Assembly: GCA_023415835.1 (NCBI GenBank) | Contig: JAEZJK010000007.1 | Coordinates: 1 to 64,000 of the forward strand | Origin: Bacillota bacterium | GTDB taxonomy: Bacteria; Bacillota; UBA4882; UBA8346 | DNA: 64,000 bases | Direction: 5' to 3' | Shown: positions 15,737 to 24,737 of the stretch, one piece after another | Layout of the letters: each line of letters begins with the position of its first letter | Position numbering within the stretch: the first letter of the stretch is position 1 | Made by a program: the position numbers and the translations under genes | Notes under the pieces: model-generated | The model's database searches: none | Seen by the model: the letters and a program-made list of their open reading frames with translations, nothing else | Told to the model about the DNA's origin: nothing

Positions 15737-15896
15737 CTTTTTTACCTCCTCCAATAAATTTAGCGGCCACATTGCCACCCACAAAAATTCCAAATGCGAT
15801 AAGCCAAACCTGATCTGATATTTTATCGAACCAAACAAAAAAGCAGGCAATTAAAAAGCCTGCAAATTTACGCCAGCCGATCGGAGTTATTTTCAT
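15729..15896 (-). CDS. Holin-like membrane protein
   Basis: 55 residues from the ATG at 15896, whose A is the last base of the endolysin stop (TAATG). Two predicted membrane helices (RKFAGFLIACFFVWF and VWLIAFGIFVGGNVAAKF) and a basic C-terminus GGGKKDA, a common holin layout. Confidence 0.65.
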   Translation of the reverse strand: MKITPIGWRKFAGFLIACFFVWFDKISDQVWLIAFGIFVGGNVAAKFIGGGKKDA

Positions 15897-16405
15897 TACC
15901 ACTCCACCCCTTCCCTCCATGCTCCCGGACAAGGATTCTTTTCCGGTAAAAATGGTTCGAACAGTATAAACACCAAATCCGCATGAACAAACGTATAACC
16001 GTACTCCTTATAACCAAGCCTCGGTTTGGGTAGCCCCAAATTTTTAGCCGCTTGACGAATCATATTGATCAACGCCAAATAGGTAGTCCCTGCCGGTATA
16101 GCTAAATCTAAGGCCGCTCCCCGGCAATGAGGGGAATTAGTCGCAGCCTTGTAACCGATTTCTTTGAGATGTTTTTGATATTCGGGCGAACGGTAACCGG
16201 AGTTGATACCGATTGGCTTTCCCATTAGTCGCCGGGTTTCCTCGAAGAGTGCAAGGGTTGGACCGAACATTACAACTTCTTTGGTCCATTTATCCTCTAC
16301 TTCGTGCCGAGCGACATGATCGGTTAGATATTCAACTCCGTTTTTAATCATAAACGGTTTATCTTCGATTGTTCCATCCGGTTTAATTAGTTTGAAAGTA
16401 TTCAC
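15896..16405 (-). CDS. Endolysin, M15 D,D/L,D-peptidase family
   Basis: 169 residues from a GTG overlapping the holin stop (GTGA). Zinc peptidase of the M15A/VanY-like group that cuts peptidoglycan stem peptides. The zinc motif SxHxxGxAxD is SPHCRGAALDLA, preceded by the substrate loop NSGYRSPEYQKHL, and a final His in FVHADLVF completes the site. No separate wall-binding domain. Confidence 0.88.
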   Translation of the reverse strand: MNTFKLIKPDGTIEDKPFMIKNGVEYLTDHVARHEVEDKWTKEVVMFGPTLALFEETRRLMGKPIGINSGYRSPEYQKHLKEIGYKAATNSPHCRGAALDLAIPAGTTYLALINMIRQAAKNLGLPKPRLGYKEYGYTFVHADLVFILFEPFLPEKNPCPGAWREGVEW

Positions 16406-16605
16406 TTAATCACCCTTTCTTTAATCTCTGAAATATCCTTTTTTATTTCCTCAACTAAACTGAGCTTGTCCGCTAATTTATCAATGGTTAACTGATACTT
16501 GCCCTCGCGCTTTGAGTTTTCGTTGAGTACCCACCACAAAAGCCAGACAAACATAACGGCAAACAACCCGTTGGGTAGAGCCGCTTTGATTAATTGGTCG
16601 ATCAT
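16402..16605 (-). CDS. BhlA/UviB-type holin
   Basis: 67 residues: one N-terminal membrane helix (LPNGLFAVMFVWLLWWVL) followed by a charged coiled coil (KLADKLSLVEEIKKDISEIK). This is the layout of the BhlA/UviB holin-like family. Directly upstream of the endolysin. A GAGGCGATATTAATATCG-type palindrome sits in its leader (about 16632-16655). Confidence 0.85.
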   Translation of the reverse strand: MIDQLIKAALPNGLFAVMFVWLLWWVLNENSKREGKYQLTIDKLADKLSLVEEIKKDISEIKERVIK

Positions 16606-16737
16606 CTTACCACCGCCTCTAAAGTTTTTTTTTAAGAGGCCGATATTAATATCGCCTCATTTCCATCACCAGTGCCAATGAGGTGATTGAAGCCGCCTCT
16701 GTAGCTAGGGGCGGCCTCTGTGTTTAAATGCTACTAT

Positions 16738-17457
16738 TTAAAATTCATAAAACATTGTCAACGCTGTAACCCTTTTACTCCCCGATGCAGTCCACCCAGT
16801 AGAGCTATAATTTTTATCAAACCGTATTTCATTCGATCCTGACAAAATTGAGGCGGTCTCTCGTGAAGGAGTATTATTATCAATGGTTATCGTGTCACTT
16901 TTCCACGCTGCGTTTGTTATATTGGCTGCTGATATCGGTAAATTGCTTTTAAGGGTGTTTGCGTTGCTTGTGCCTGCAACATTGCTACCGAGGACAATAT
17001 AAACCTTGTTACCCGACACAGAAAAACGCGCAAAATTATCGGTTGGACTTACACTAAATCCGTCAAATATTATAGCCCAATTAAACCAATGAGGCCATCC
17101 AACAGGGTTTTCGATATTGCTGAAATAAAAATCAGTAATCTCCGCATTTGCAACCTCATAATCCGATCCGCCAGTCAGCGAAATAATACTATCGGTCGAA
17201 AATTCAACATCGGCAAAAACAACGCCGTATTTCCAACCCCCGCCTTGTTTATAGCGGATTTTTGTCCCTTTTTGGATTCGATTCCCCCAATCCAGCCCGA
17301 CAATTTTAATTTGATTAGCCGCGACATATTCAACGGTAACGGGTTTTTTAAGTGTTTCACTCGTTAAATCCTTCTGCTCTCCGGGAATCCAGCCGGTTTC
17401 GAAAACTCCGTTTAAATATGTTGCCGCGCCATCAACACCTATTTTTGTAGTAAACAT
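16738..17457 (-). CDS. Tail fibre or distal tail structural protein
   Basis: 239 residues, beta-rich, Gly/Ser/Thr/Asn-rich, with few charged residues. Begins MFTTKIGVDGAATYLNGVFE; the last third looks like a receptor-binding-like sandwich (SGNKVYIVLGSNVAG, TALTMFYEF). GGAGG precedes the ATG. Placed between the tail-tip genes and lysis genes, where fibres usually lie. No enzymatic motif. Confidence 0.6.
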   Translation of the reverse strand: MFTTKIGVDGAATYLNGVFETGWIPGEQKDLTSETLKKPVTVEYVAANQIKIVGLDWGNRIQKGTKIRYKQGGGWKYGVVFADVEFSTDSIISLTGGSDYEVANAEITDFYFSNIENPVGWPHWFNWAIIFDGFSVSPTDNFARFSVSGNKVYIVLGSNVAGTSNANTLKSNLPISAANITNAAWKSDTITIDNNTPSRETASILSGSNEIRFDKNYSSTGWTASGSKRVTALTMFYEF

Positions 17458-17472
17458 TTGACACCTCCAAAT

Positions 17473-17497
17473 AAAAACCGCCCAAAGCTGGACGGTT
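17473..17497 (-). terminator. Terminator upstream of the fibre gene
   Basis: Minus-strand stem AACCGTCC/GGGCGGTT with one mismatch, followed by TTTATTT. It would stop transcripts of the small 17748-17930 gene. Confidence 0.55.
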
Positions 17498-17554
17498 AAA
17501 GAATTTTATAAATTGGTCGAAAATCAAAATATTAAAATACAGGGAGGAATAAAA

Positions 17555-17767
17555 TTGAAAATATCTATTAAAAGCATTGATACCAACGAATTGTATACTT
17601 CGGACCCGAAATTCATTACTGTCTCGGTAATATTTCAAGATCTCGAAAATGAACCGTGTAAAAGCGCGACAGTTACCGTATTTATTGATAAATTAATTAC
17701 AGACATTAATGAAATTAAAGCCGCCGCAATTCAAGAGGCAAAAAAATTTATTTTAAGCTTGAAATAG
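17555..17767 (+). CDS. Small plus-strand protein inside late region
   Basis: 70 residues from a TTG at 17555 with GGGAGG six bases upstream. Strand-rich N-terminal half (LKISIKSIDTNELY, FITVSVIFQD, SATVTVFID) and a C-terminal helix (EIKAAAIQEAKKFILSLK). It runs against the surrounding late genes and overlaps the convergent 17748-17930 gene by 20 bases. Likely an accessory gene; function unknown. Confidence 0.6.
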   Translation: MKISIKSIDTNELYTSDPKFITVSVIFQDLENEPCKSATVTVFIDKLITDINEIKAAAIQEAKKFILSLK

Positions 17768-17930
17768 CATCTTTGATCCCGCCTTTATTATCAGCAAGAG
17801 CTAATAAAAAAATATCTATAATCTCTTCTTTTTTCACCCAACGATTATCTTCAATTGTGACATTAATTACTTCTGGCTTTGAAAATAAAATTCTTAAAGC
17901 GGCCTTTATTTTTTTTATAAATGCGTTCAT
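17748..17930 (-). CDS. Small hypothetical protein
   Basis: 60 residues from the ATG at 17930 with GGAGGAAAAACG upstream. Basic N-terminus MNAFIKKIKAALRILF, then EVINVTIEDNRWVKKEEIID and a helical tail. Lies back to back with the lipoprotein gene. Unknown. Confidence 0.6.
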   Translation of the reverse strand: MNAFIKKIKAALRILFSKPEVINVTIEDNRWVKKEEIIDIFLLALADNKGGIKDAISSLK

Positions 17931-18011
17931 CGTTTTTCCTCCTATAGCCTCTCGGCTTATTTTTTTATTCATATTGTGTTAAATATGGTATAATATAACT
18001 GGGGTGATGTT

Positions 18012-18410
18012 ATGAAAAAACTATTATTAATTTTAATGATCCTTACATTAGCTTGTTTGGGCTGTTCTAACGATGATCCCAACAAAACACCACGAGTAAC
18101 CTTGACACCGCCTACTTGGATTCAAGGTACTTGGGCAAATGAAACATATACATTCGTTTTTTCAGAACGTGATATTTCGTATACCGCAACAATTGAAGAA
18201 AATGGACTCCCAAAATCATTTTTATTTACAACGCGTTATGCAAGCTCATTAATTTCAGAATTAGAAACTGAAAACGAACATTGGAAACATTATCAAGTTT
18301 TTATATCCAATACAACTTATCTCTTTGGCTATAATAAAGAAGGAAATTATTTATCATATTCATTTGGTTTAAACATGACTATGAAAGAAAAGGGAACATT
18401 AACCAAGTAG
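18012..18410 (+). CDS. Prophage-encoded lipoprotein
   Basis: 132 residues. Signal peptide MKKLLLILMILTLACLGC with lipobox LACLGC (Cys18), then a small strand-rich domain with TWIQGTWANETYTFVFSE, possibly lipocalin-like. A TATAAT box lies at about 17990-17995 and GGGGTGAT before the ATG. It is AT-rich and opposes the late operon, the usual setting of a moron expressed from the prophage; surface lipoproteins of this kind often block superinfection, which is inference here. Confidence 0.8.
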   Translation: MKKLLLILMILTLACLGCSNDDPNKTPRVTLTPPTWIQGTWANETYTFVFSERDISYTATIEENGLPKSFLFTTRYASSLISELETENEHWKHYQVFISNTTYLFGYNKEGNYLSYSFGLNMTMKEKGTLTK

Positions 18411-18452
18411 ATTTGTTATTATAACTGACACCCTCTCTTTACGGAGTGAAGA

Positions 18453-19100
18453 TTATTCAATTGCTAAATCAAGCCACCAACCAGAAGGGTTTGATGAACC
18501 CCCTGCCTCTGCAGAAGAATTATAAATTCGCACACAAATGGTTACCATTAGATCATACGCACCTGCGGTGTAAATTGTGAAATTTGGGCTTATGTCCCCA
18601 TAATTACCAGAAGAGATCCAAACATTACTCATTGTAACGTCAACCTGTAATCTCACATTTACAGAAGAACCAGATACTAAAAAGTTAGCCCTTTTTAAAA
18701 TTAAAGATTTACCAGCCGGAACAGTTCGTTTTATATTTTGAACTATGATATTGCTGTTTCCGGGAATAGAAGGGGTTGATAAGATATTTCCGCTCAATTG
18801 AAACCTTACATCCCCTTTTGTCGCTTCGGCCAAAGTCACACTCCCCGCACTCCCCGTAATATTAATATTATGCGTCCCACTTAACGCATCAGTCCCACCC
18901 TGAGCATGGGAGGCGGCGTGGGCAGAAGGGGCGAGGGAAGAAGGTTTATCCTTTAAGTTATTATAACTAATTTGCGCGCCCCTTCCTGGTAATGCCGGAT
19001 CATGGTCATGCCCAACGGACGAATCAAAGGCCCCGCTCATATGCAGGGCCGCTTGTTCGTCGCCTAAATTTTCATGAAAATCATCCCATTTGTTAGCCAT
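18453..19100 (-). CDS. Tail fibre protein
   Basis: 215 residues. N-terminal part has the Ala/His/Gly-rich fibre shaft typical of phages (DKPSSLAPSAHAASHAQGG, TDALSGTHNINITGSAGSV), followed by a beta-rich tip (about 100-215) ending WWLDLAIE. It follows the tail-tip gene directly and probably contributes to host recognition. Confidence 0.75.
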   Translation of the reverse strand: MANKWDDFHENLGDEQAALHMSGAFDSSVGHDHDPALPGRGAQISYNNLKDKPSSLAPSAHAASHAQGGTDALSGTHNINITGSAGSVTLAEATKGDVRFQLSGNILSTPSIPGNSNIIVQNIKRTVPAGKSLILKRANFLVSGSSVNVRLQVDVTMSNVWISSGNYGDISPNFTIYTAGAYDLMVTICVRIYNSSAEAGGSSNPSGWWLDLAIE

Positions 19101-19104
19101 TTAA

Positions 19105-22100
19105 TTAATACCCCCTTTGTGTTCCATAGACCGAACCGGCGATCTGAGTTGTGCCGGTTAAATTCCAAAGCTGAACGTCAAAATACCAACTACCATCTGT
19201 GTTTTGGTAAACTTGATTCCCGACAATCTCTAAGATACATTGTTTACCGTTTTCATCCAAGGCGATAAGTTCCGGCATCCCAGCGGCATAAAAACGTTTT
19301 TGAAGGTTTATTCTAGTTGTTCCGGTTTCCGCTATTGCCGTTACTGGGATTTTTTCATCAAGGTCCGGTACATCGACTTTGATTGTTGCGCCGCATAAAT
19401 AAACATTGGTTAATCCGTCTCGTGAACCCGGTAATAGTCGTGGTTGCCAGTATCGACCGAAAAAGCGGTGATTGGTCAACGTTATCCAATTATTATAATT
19501 CGTCCCGTCGAAACTGGTTCTGTGGTGCATGATTATAAAGTTGTGTTGTCTTTGCTCGTAATCCGGGTCAATATGCGCCGTTGTAATAAGCCTAAATTGA
19601 GGCACAACTTGTTCCCAGGTGTAATTAAAAATTGTCCATAATGTAGGATTATCAGCCAAGGTCTTAGTCGTTTTTAATCTTGAGTTACCCCAATCATCGT
19701 AATAAAAATAACCCTCCTGGATTACATTTGGGCCAAGGTCAAGGGCTGGTAAAATCACCTCTGCATCGGTTCGCAAAGTATGCCCGTTTGCGAAAGCATC
19801 ACAGAAAAATTCAAAGTCTTCTAGCTTTTCGACGCTATCAATCTTTAGACATTCCGGGTTAAACGGACACCGATACATGCCTTTAATCTCCCAGTCACTA
19901 ACAGTGTCCGTTCGCTGGGCAATAACATTTCGAGTTGGCAAGGCAAAAACTGTAATAGTGCATGGCGTGGCGTTTGTTGATTTATTGTCTGACCTATCGA
20001 ATGCTTTGATCCAGTATGTTTGTGTCCCTTCTTGCGAAACGCTAAAGCTGGTTTCATTTCCGGTAAACGTCTTGATTTCCGCCGAATTATCCCAGCTTGG
20101 CCCGAATCGAATAAGGTAATATTTAATATCAGGATCTGGTGGTTCGGTAATATTGACATAGATTACATCGTCAACTTGGGTTAGATTAAATTCCGGCACA
20201 TCCCCCGGCGGCGTGTCCTTACCGATGATGGTCAACGGCAACGATATAACGCCTTGAGAGGTAATCGGAGTTTTAACGGCGATAACCTTAACCAAGTATT
20301 TAATGCCTGTTTTGACGCTCTCAACAATATACTTATTATCAATGGTTGACCCGCCGTAAATCCAGGTTAATCCGCTATCTTCGCTGTAATATACTCGGCA
20401 TTGATCTGGTTGTCTGCCAAGCGGATAAGTCCAAGAGCAAACGATTGTACTTATTAACGTTCCATCTTTCTGCCGGTAGGTTTCCTCCTTCAATGTTAAG
20501 TTTTCAACCTCAAAAATCGGGGTTAAACTGCTGTAATCAATGTCCGGCACAGTCTCGGATTCGGTATAAACTGCATCCTCGTAATTAACCGCCGTTATCC
20601 GGTAGGTTAAATCATTCTCTCGGGTAAAGCCCATGATTTTAAACGGTCGAGAATGTTTTTTGACCCCGTCCTCGACTGGCCCGAATAGCCATTGATCGTC
20701 TGCATGGGGCATAGTCCAGGCGAATCTTACCTGTTGTAAGGTTTCTGGGCATTCGTTAACCTCGATTATTGTTTTGTCTAGTGTTTCATTGTATATCACG
20801 CCTTTAATATAATCTGTCCAGTCTCCAAACTCATAAAACAATTGGACTAAGTTGTTGATAATAAACAATAATGTTTGATTGCCATTTACCCAAAAATGAG
20901 TTAAATCGACATATTCGGCGGCTAGAGTATCATTCTCGAATGGTTCTACAATAGTCAAAACCGAGGTTTCCCCCGGTTCTGCAACTACTAGCTTTTCGAT
21001 TTTTTCATCGTTGTTTAACCAAAATAGCACCGAGTACGTTTTCCCGGCCTCCATCACCACCGGCTTATCCAGGGTAATCTGATTAACCGTTGCCGATTTA
21101 ATCCGACCACCATAACCCCATTGGGGTACGTCATGCTGAACACCGATAACTTGGCCAAGTTTGGAAACAATCGCATTGACTGAGGTTGTAATGTTGACGG
21201 TGTTGTTAATGTAATTATTCAGCCGTAAGCGATATTTGCAATACTTCCAAGCTACTTCGCGCGGGACGCTCGCCTGAATGGTTAACTGGGTGACATTCCC
21301 GGTTGCGGTTCCCTCGGTCAACCCATCGGCAGGGACTAACATCGGTTCCTTTTTGTGATCGTTGTCCTTATTCCAAAATGTACATTCTATTGCGGTTGCC
21401 CGTTCGGTAACGTCCACCCATTGTTCCGAGAAGGAATCCAGTCCGATATTGGCGACATTAAAAACTTGTGAATAAACATAGTCGCCATTCAAATCCTTTT
21501 CGGCTGGCCCATCAAACATACACCCGATCCTGGTTCCTTCAGGAATAACTCGACCCCGGCCTAAATCCTCAAAAATCTGTACTGCTTCGCGAATCCTTTG
21601 GATGGTGTCGAAGTAAACATTTACCTCAATACCACGCTCTGTGCAGAAGTCAGCCCACGCCTTAAAATCAGTGTATTTCATGCGATTAGCAGGAGCGCCC
21701 CGGACGATATATTCCCAGGAGTTGGTATTAATATTCCAAAACCGATAAACCCGATGGTATAACCAATAACAAGCCCACGCCGGATTGTTTGCCGGTAACT
21801 CCTGGTAAGAGCCAGCGCCCAACGGTTGGAGGTCCGGATCGTTCGGGATCCATACCCAAACTTTAGACCGGGTTAGCTCAAAGGTCACGTTGGCAGACCC
21901 GCTTATTTGGTCATTTGCTAGAGCTTGAATCGAGAGCAAGGTTTTATTGGGATGAATAAAATCGTCCCAAATAATATGACTGAGTTTTGACCAATAAATC
22001 CGGTGCGCATCCGCATCCGAACTTTGATACTTATAAATGCACCTACATCTAACGTCGTATTGCCCGATAGACCCGGCATTGATCCTGTATGACTGGCTAA

Positions 22101-23409
22101 ATTGAGACAGATATTTACCTTCGATATCAGCGTAATCGACAATATATTCGATTTCCGACAAATTGCTTAAAGATGATGTGTTAAACTTAATTCGCGTTTC
22201 TGCTTGTTCTTCGTTTGCGCTGACTGATGTATAAACTAATTTGTGATCTTGCACGGTCGCAGAATATAATTGCCCATTTTGCACTAACCAAACTTGGCGG
22301 CCGACATAAAATAGATCCCTGTAGTCCCCATTTACATAAGCAGCGTAACCATATTCACTATCATTTACCCTGCGCGCCCAAATTCTTTCTCGCCCTTGAT
22401 ATTTGTTCCATTGGGTTTCGGCGCTTAATTTATATTCCATCTGGATTCGGATTGTATTGGCGTATCTGTTCCCTTTGCTGTTCACATAGTAAAGACCGGG
22501 CATCATAAACGTAACTTCCAGCCCCGATCCGGTGTCGTTAGTTGTAGTAAACGTATGCCATTCCGAGTCATTTTCAAGCTCGATGTTAATAGCCTGTTCA
22601 ACTCGCGTATCCTCAAAATTGGGGATTACCGATTGATCGTTTAGTCCAGCCCTCTTGTAAACAGTAATCCCGGTGTAATTTTCAAGTGGATTATCGTTAA
22701 TTTTGATATTGTCAATTCCGATACAATTAGCATCCTCGCCATTACCAATATAATCACAAGGCCCCTCGGCGCATTGAATAAGCAAGTTTAAATATTGCTT
22801 TGTTCCATCGCTAATGACATGCTGTGCAATAACTTGACCGGCGGCCTGGACTGTTCCAAACACCACCGGGATGGGTTGGCCTTGGCCGGTTAAAGGCCTG
22901 ACCGAATCCCAGCCGTAGGTTGGCGACCCTTGTTCGGTTTCTGGTAGGTTCTTTTTGGCGTAATAATTTAATACATACCCTCCAGCAGCTTGCACACCAA
23001 GGGCAGCAGCGTATCCCCAAAAATTCCAGGCTGCCATTCCCCCGACTTTAGCTACTGCTGCTGCGGTTTGCCCTGTTGATAGCCCAGTAGCCAAGTTTCC
23101 GGCAAACCCAGACACCATCATCAGGCCGATAGACGCAACGGTTAATAATATGGATTTACCATCATCCCCACCGCCAGCGACTTTGGGCATGGCAATAATA
23201 TAATCATCAGGCCGGACGATCAAAGACCGTTTTTCTTGGTTTGTTAGCGCTTTACCACCGTAAAAAATCTCTAGTTCATTTTCGGGAGTCATTAAGTGGG
23301 GGTAGATATAATCAAAAGCAGTATGCCCCGGAATATAGGGCGCTTGCTTCTTTTCTGTTTCTCTCGTTATGGGGTTTTTAACTATCAATAAATTAATCAA
23401 TTTTACCAC
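19105..23409 (-). CDS. Central tail-tip protein: lambda gpI-like domain fused to gpJ-like fibre
   Basis: About 1434 residues from a GTG at 23409 overlapping the NlpC/P60 stop; the ribosome binding site is weak and a slightly later TTG is possible. The first 190 residues resemble lambda gpI: a beta-grasp-like start, VRPDDYIIAMPKVAGGGDDG, a hydrophobic Gly/Ala-rich stretch and GQPIPVVFGTVQAAGQVIAQ. The rest resembles gpJ: tail-hub domains, then fibronectin III-like repeats (about 960-1180) and a beta-rich end. It sits at the tail tip, closes the tube and carries host specificity. Confidence 0.85.
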   Translation of the reverse strand: MVKLINLLIVKNPITRETEKKQAPYIPGHTAFDYIYPHLMTPENELEIFYGGKALTNQEKRSLIVRPDDYIIAMPKVAGGGDDGKSILLTVASIGLMMVSGFAGNLATGLSTGQTAAAVAKVGGMAAWNFWGYAAALGVQAAGGYVLNYYAKKNLPETEQGSPTYGWDSVRPLTGQGQPIPVVFGTVQAAGQVIAQHVISDGTKQYLNLLIQCAEGPCDYIGNGEDANCIGIDNIKINDNPLENYTGITVYKRAGLNDQSVIPNFEDTRVEQAINIELENDSEWHTFTTTNDTGSGLEVTFMMPGLYYVNSKGNRYANTIRIQMEYKLSAETQWNKYQGRERIWARRVNDSEYGYAAYVNGDYRDLFYVGRQVWLVQNGQLYSATVQDHKLVYTSVSANEEQAETRIKFNTSSLSNLSEIEYIVDYADIEGKYLSQFSQSYRINAGSIGQYDVRCRCIYKYQSSDADAHRIYWSKLSHIIWDDFIHPNKTLLSIQALANDQISGSANVTFELTRSKVWVWIPNDPDLQPLGAGSYQELPANNPAWACYWLYHRVYRFWNINTNSWEYIVRGAPANRMKYTDFKAWADFCTERGIEVNVYFDTIQRIREAVQIFEDLGRGRVIPEGTRIGCMFDGPAEKDLNGDYVYSQVFNVANIGLDSFSEQWVDVTERATAIECTFWNKDNDHKKEPMLVPADGLTEGTATGNVTQLTIQASVPREVAWKYCKYRLRLNNYINNTVNITTSVNAIVSKLGQVIGVQHDVPQWGYGGRIKSATVNQITLDKPVVMEAGKTYSVLFWLNNDEKIEKLVVAEPGETSVLTIVEPFENDTLAAEYVDLTHFWVNGNQTLLFIINNLVQLFYEFGDWTDYIKGVIYNETLDKTIIEVNECPETLQQVRFAWTMPHADDQWLFGPVEDGVKKHSRPFKIMGFTRENDLTYRITAVNYEDAVYTESETVPDIDYSSLTPIFEVENLTLKEETYRQKDGTLISTIVCSWTYPLGRQPDQCRVYYSEDSGLTWIYGGSTIDNKYIVESVKTGIKYLVKVIAVKTPITSQGVISLPLTIIGKDTPPGDVPEFNLTQVDDVIYVNITEPPDPDIKYYLIRFGPSWDNSAEIKTFTGNETSFSVSQEGTQTYWIKAFDRSDNKSTNATPCTITVFALPTRNVIAQRTDTVSDWEIKGMYRCPFNPECLKIDSVEKLEDFEFFCDAFANGHTLRTDAEVILPALDLGPNVIQEGYFYYDDWGNSRLKTTKTLADNPTLWTIFNYTWEQVVPQFRLITTAHIDPDYEQRQHNFIIMHHRTSFDGTNYNNWITLTNHRFFGRYWQPRLLPGSRDGLTNVYLCGATIKVDVPDLDEKIPVTAIAETGTTRINLQKRFYAAGMPELIALDENGKQCILEIVGNQVYQNTDGSWYFDVQLWNLTGTTQIAGSVYGTQRGY

Positions 23410-23783
23410 CCCGGCACATAGAATCCATCGACCATCCGCTTCCAAGTTTGACCGTGTAAACCGTTAAAGGAGTCATAACAAACGCCCGCCGATTGATAGG
23501 CGTGAATGAAATTGCCCCCGCCAAGATAAACAGCCACATGGTTGACATGAGGCTGGTTAAAACGCATTGTAATTAGTGCGGGAGTCGGCGGGCTTTCTAC
23601 CTTAATCCAATCCTTTATATCTCGTTCGTGAGTATTTTTTATAGTGTCGTAGTCAAATGCCCAAATATGGTAGTCTTTAACCTCGATTCCAAAACGACGA
23701 AAGACTTCTTTTGCCAAATGCCAACAGTTAAAATTATTTTCATCAAATGGCCTGTCGAATAAATCCGAAATAACTATATTCAT
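23403..23783 (-). CDS. NlpC/P60 tail assembly peptidase (lambda gpK C-terminal-like)
   Basis: 126 residues. Cysteine peptidase fold with the nucleophile in NNFNCWHLAKEVF (Cys20) and the His in HVNHVAVYLGGGNFIHA. It cuts peptidoglycan stem peptides during entry or tail assembly. Unlike lambda gpK it lacks the JAMM (Mov34) metalloprotease half. Overlaps its neighbours by four and seven bases. Confidence 0.87.
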   Translation of the reverse strand: MNIVISDLFDRPFDENNFNCWHLAKEVFRRFGIEVKDYHIWAFDYDTIKNTHERDIKDWIKVESPPTPALITMRFNQPHVNHVAVYLGGGNFIHAYQSAGVCYDSFNGLHGQTWKRMVDGFYVPGW

Positions 23784-24367
23784 ACTCCCGGCGCTCCTCC
23801 ATATCTCGCGGAATTACCAAGCGCCCTGCATCGAATTAAGGTTCCATCGCAAGCCGTTTCTGTTCCGGCATAAGCGCATTTGATCCCTTTGAAACCGGTC
23901 GACGATATATAACTACAAAAATTTCTCATTACTCGTTCTTCGGGAAACCTTTTCTGCCCCTCGTCTTGAACTCCCAGCGTAATACTGCACCAAGTACCAT
24001 CCCGGCCCGAATCTTTAACGATAAAATATTCTTCTAACATTGCGGGTTCGTTAAGTAACTTGGAATTGACTACCCTTAAAATAACTTCAGTCCCGCCGCC
24101 ACCTTTAACTTGGGCTAGGGCCGCCCCGACCGACCGCGTTATATTTGAGACGCTTAAGGTAATGTTAGGGGTTTCTTTACCGTCATAATTGATACTGCCC
24201 AGTTTAAATGGAAAGGCTAGATACTCCTGATCGTTCCAGGCGATATTAGCGTTGTTATTGACGATGTAAATAGGAGTTGATAAAAGGATATCTAATAAGA
24301 TAAAGTCGGCCCCCGTTGGTGAGAGCCGATTTTTTTCTATAATGGAAGCAAGGGATAGATTACTCAT
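23780..24367 (-). CDS. Lambda gpL-like tail-tip protein with probable Fe-S site
   Basis: 195 residues from the ATG at 24367 (ATGA overlap with the gpM-like gene). Follows the lambda gpL plan: N-terminal strand-rich domain and a C-terminal tail containing Cys151, Cys164, Cys173 and Cys180 in NFCSYISSTGFKGIKC and ACDGTLIRCRALGN. In lambda, four C-terminal cysteines of gpL bind a [4Fe-4S] cluster; the same count and order here suggests the same. Confidence 0.85.
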   Translation of the reverse strand: MSNLSLASIIEKNRLSPTGADFILLDILLSTPIYIVNNNANIAWNDQEYLAFPFKLGSINYDGKETPNITLSVSNITRSVGAALAQVKGGGGTEVILRVVNSKLLNEPAMLEEYFIVKDSGRDGTWCSITLGVQDEGQKRFPEERVMRNFCSYISSTGFKGIKCAYAGTETACDGTLIRCRALGNSARYGGAPGV

Positions 24368-24732
24368 AGCTTGTACCCCCTGAATGTTGCTCCGCCTTTC
24401 CAATGCGGTTCCCCGTCTGCCGCCCATTTCCATTCTGTTTGGGCAATGCAGCGAACTACATAGGAATCATGGGTGATCGGGTGACTCCAATCAAATTCAA
24501 TAGAACAACCTTTTACGGTATCGTTTATAAATGCCTTATAAATTGCATATTCAGCCGATGTTAAACCAATATTATTCCATTCCAGATTAAAGGTTTCATA
24601 TATTCTGGTTTTTCGTAACCTCGCTATGGGCGGGCCGTCCTCGGTTTCAAATAAAATTCCAGGATCATCTGGCTTTTCACTAAAGCCTAAATCCGGGAAT
24701 GGTAATTCGGAAGGCCATACAGGTCTTGACAT
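24364..24732 (-). CDS. Lambda gpM-like minor tail protein
   Basis: 122 residues. Pattern of gpM/distal tail proteins: WPSELPFPDLGFSEK near the start, LRKTRIYETFNLEWNNIGLT, and the closing WKGGATFRGYKL. Caps the tape measure at the tail tip. Located between tape measure and gpL-like gene as in lambda. Confidence 0.8.
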   Translation of the reverse strand: MSRPVWPSELPFPDLGFSEKPDDPGILFETEDGPPIARLRKTRIYETFNLEWNNIGLTSAEYAIYKAFINDTVKGCSIEFDWSHPITHDSYVVRCIAQTEWKWAADGEPHWKGGATFRGYKL

Positions 24733-24737
24733 TTAAA

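Noticed and set aside
16632..16655. Terminator upstream of the holin gene
   Set aside because: The palindrome has no T run on the minus strand; more likely a leader hairpin.
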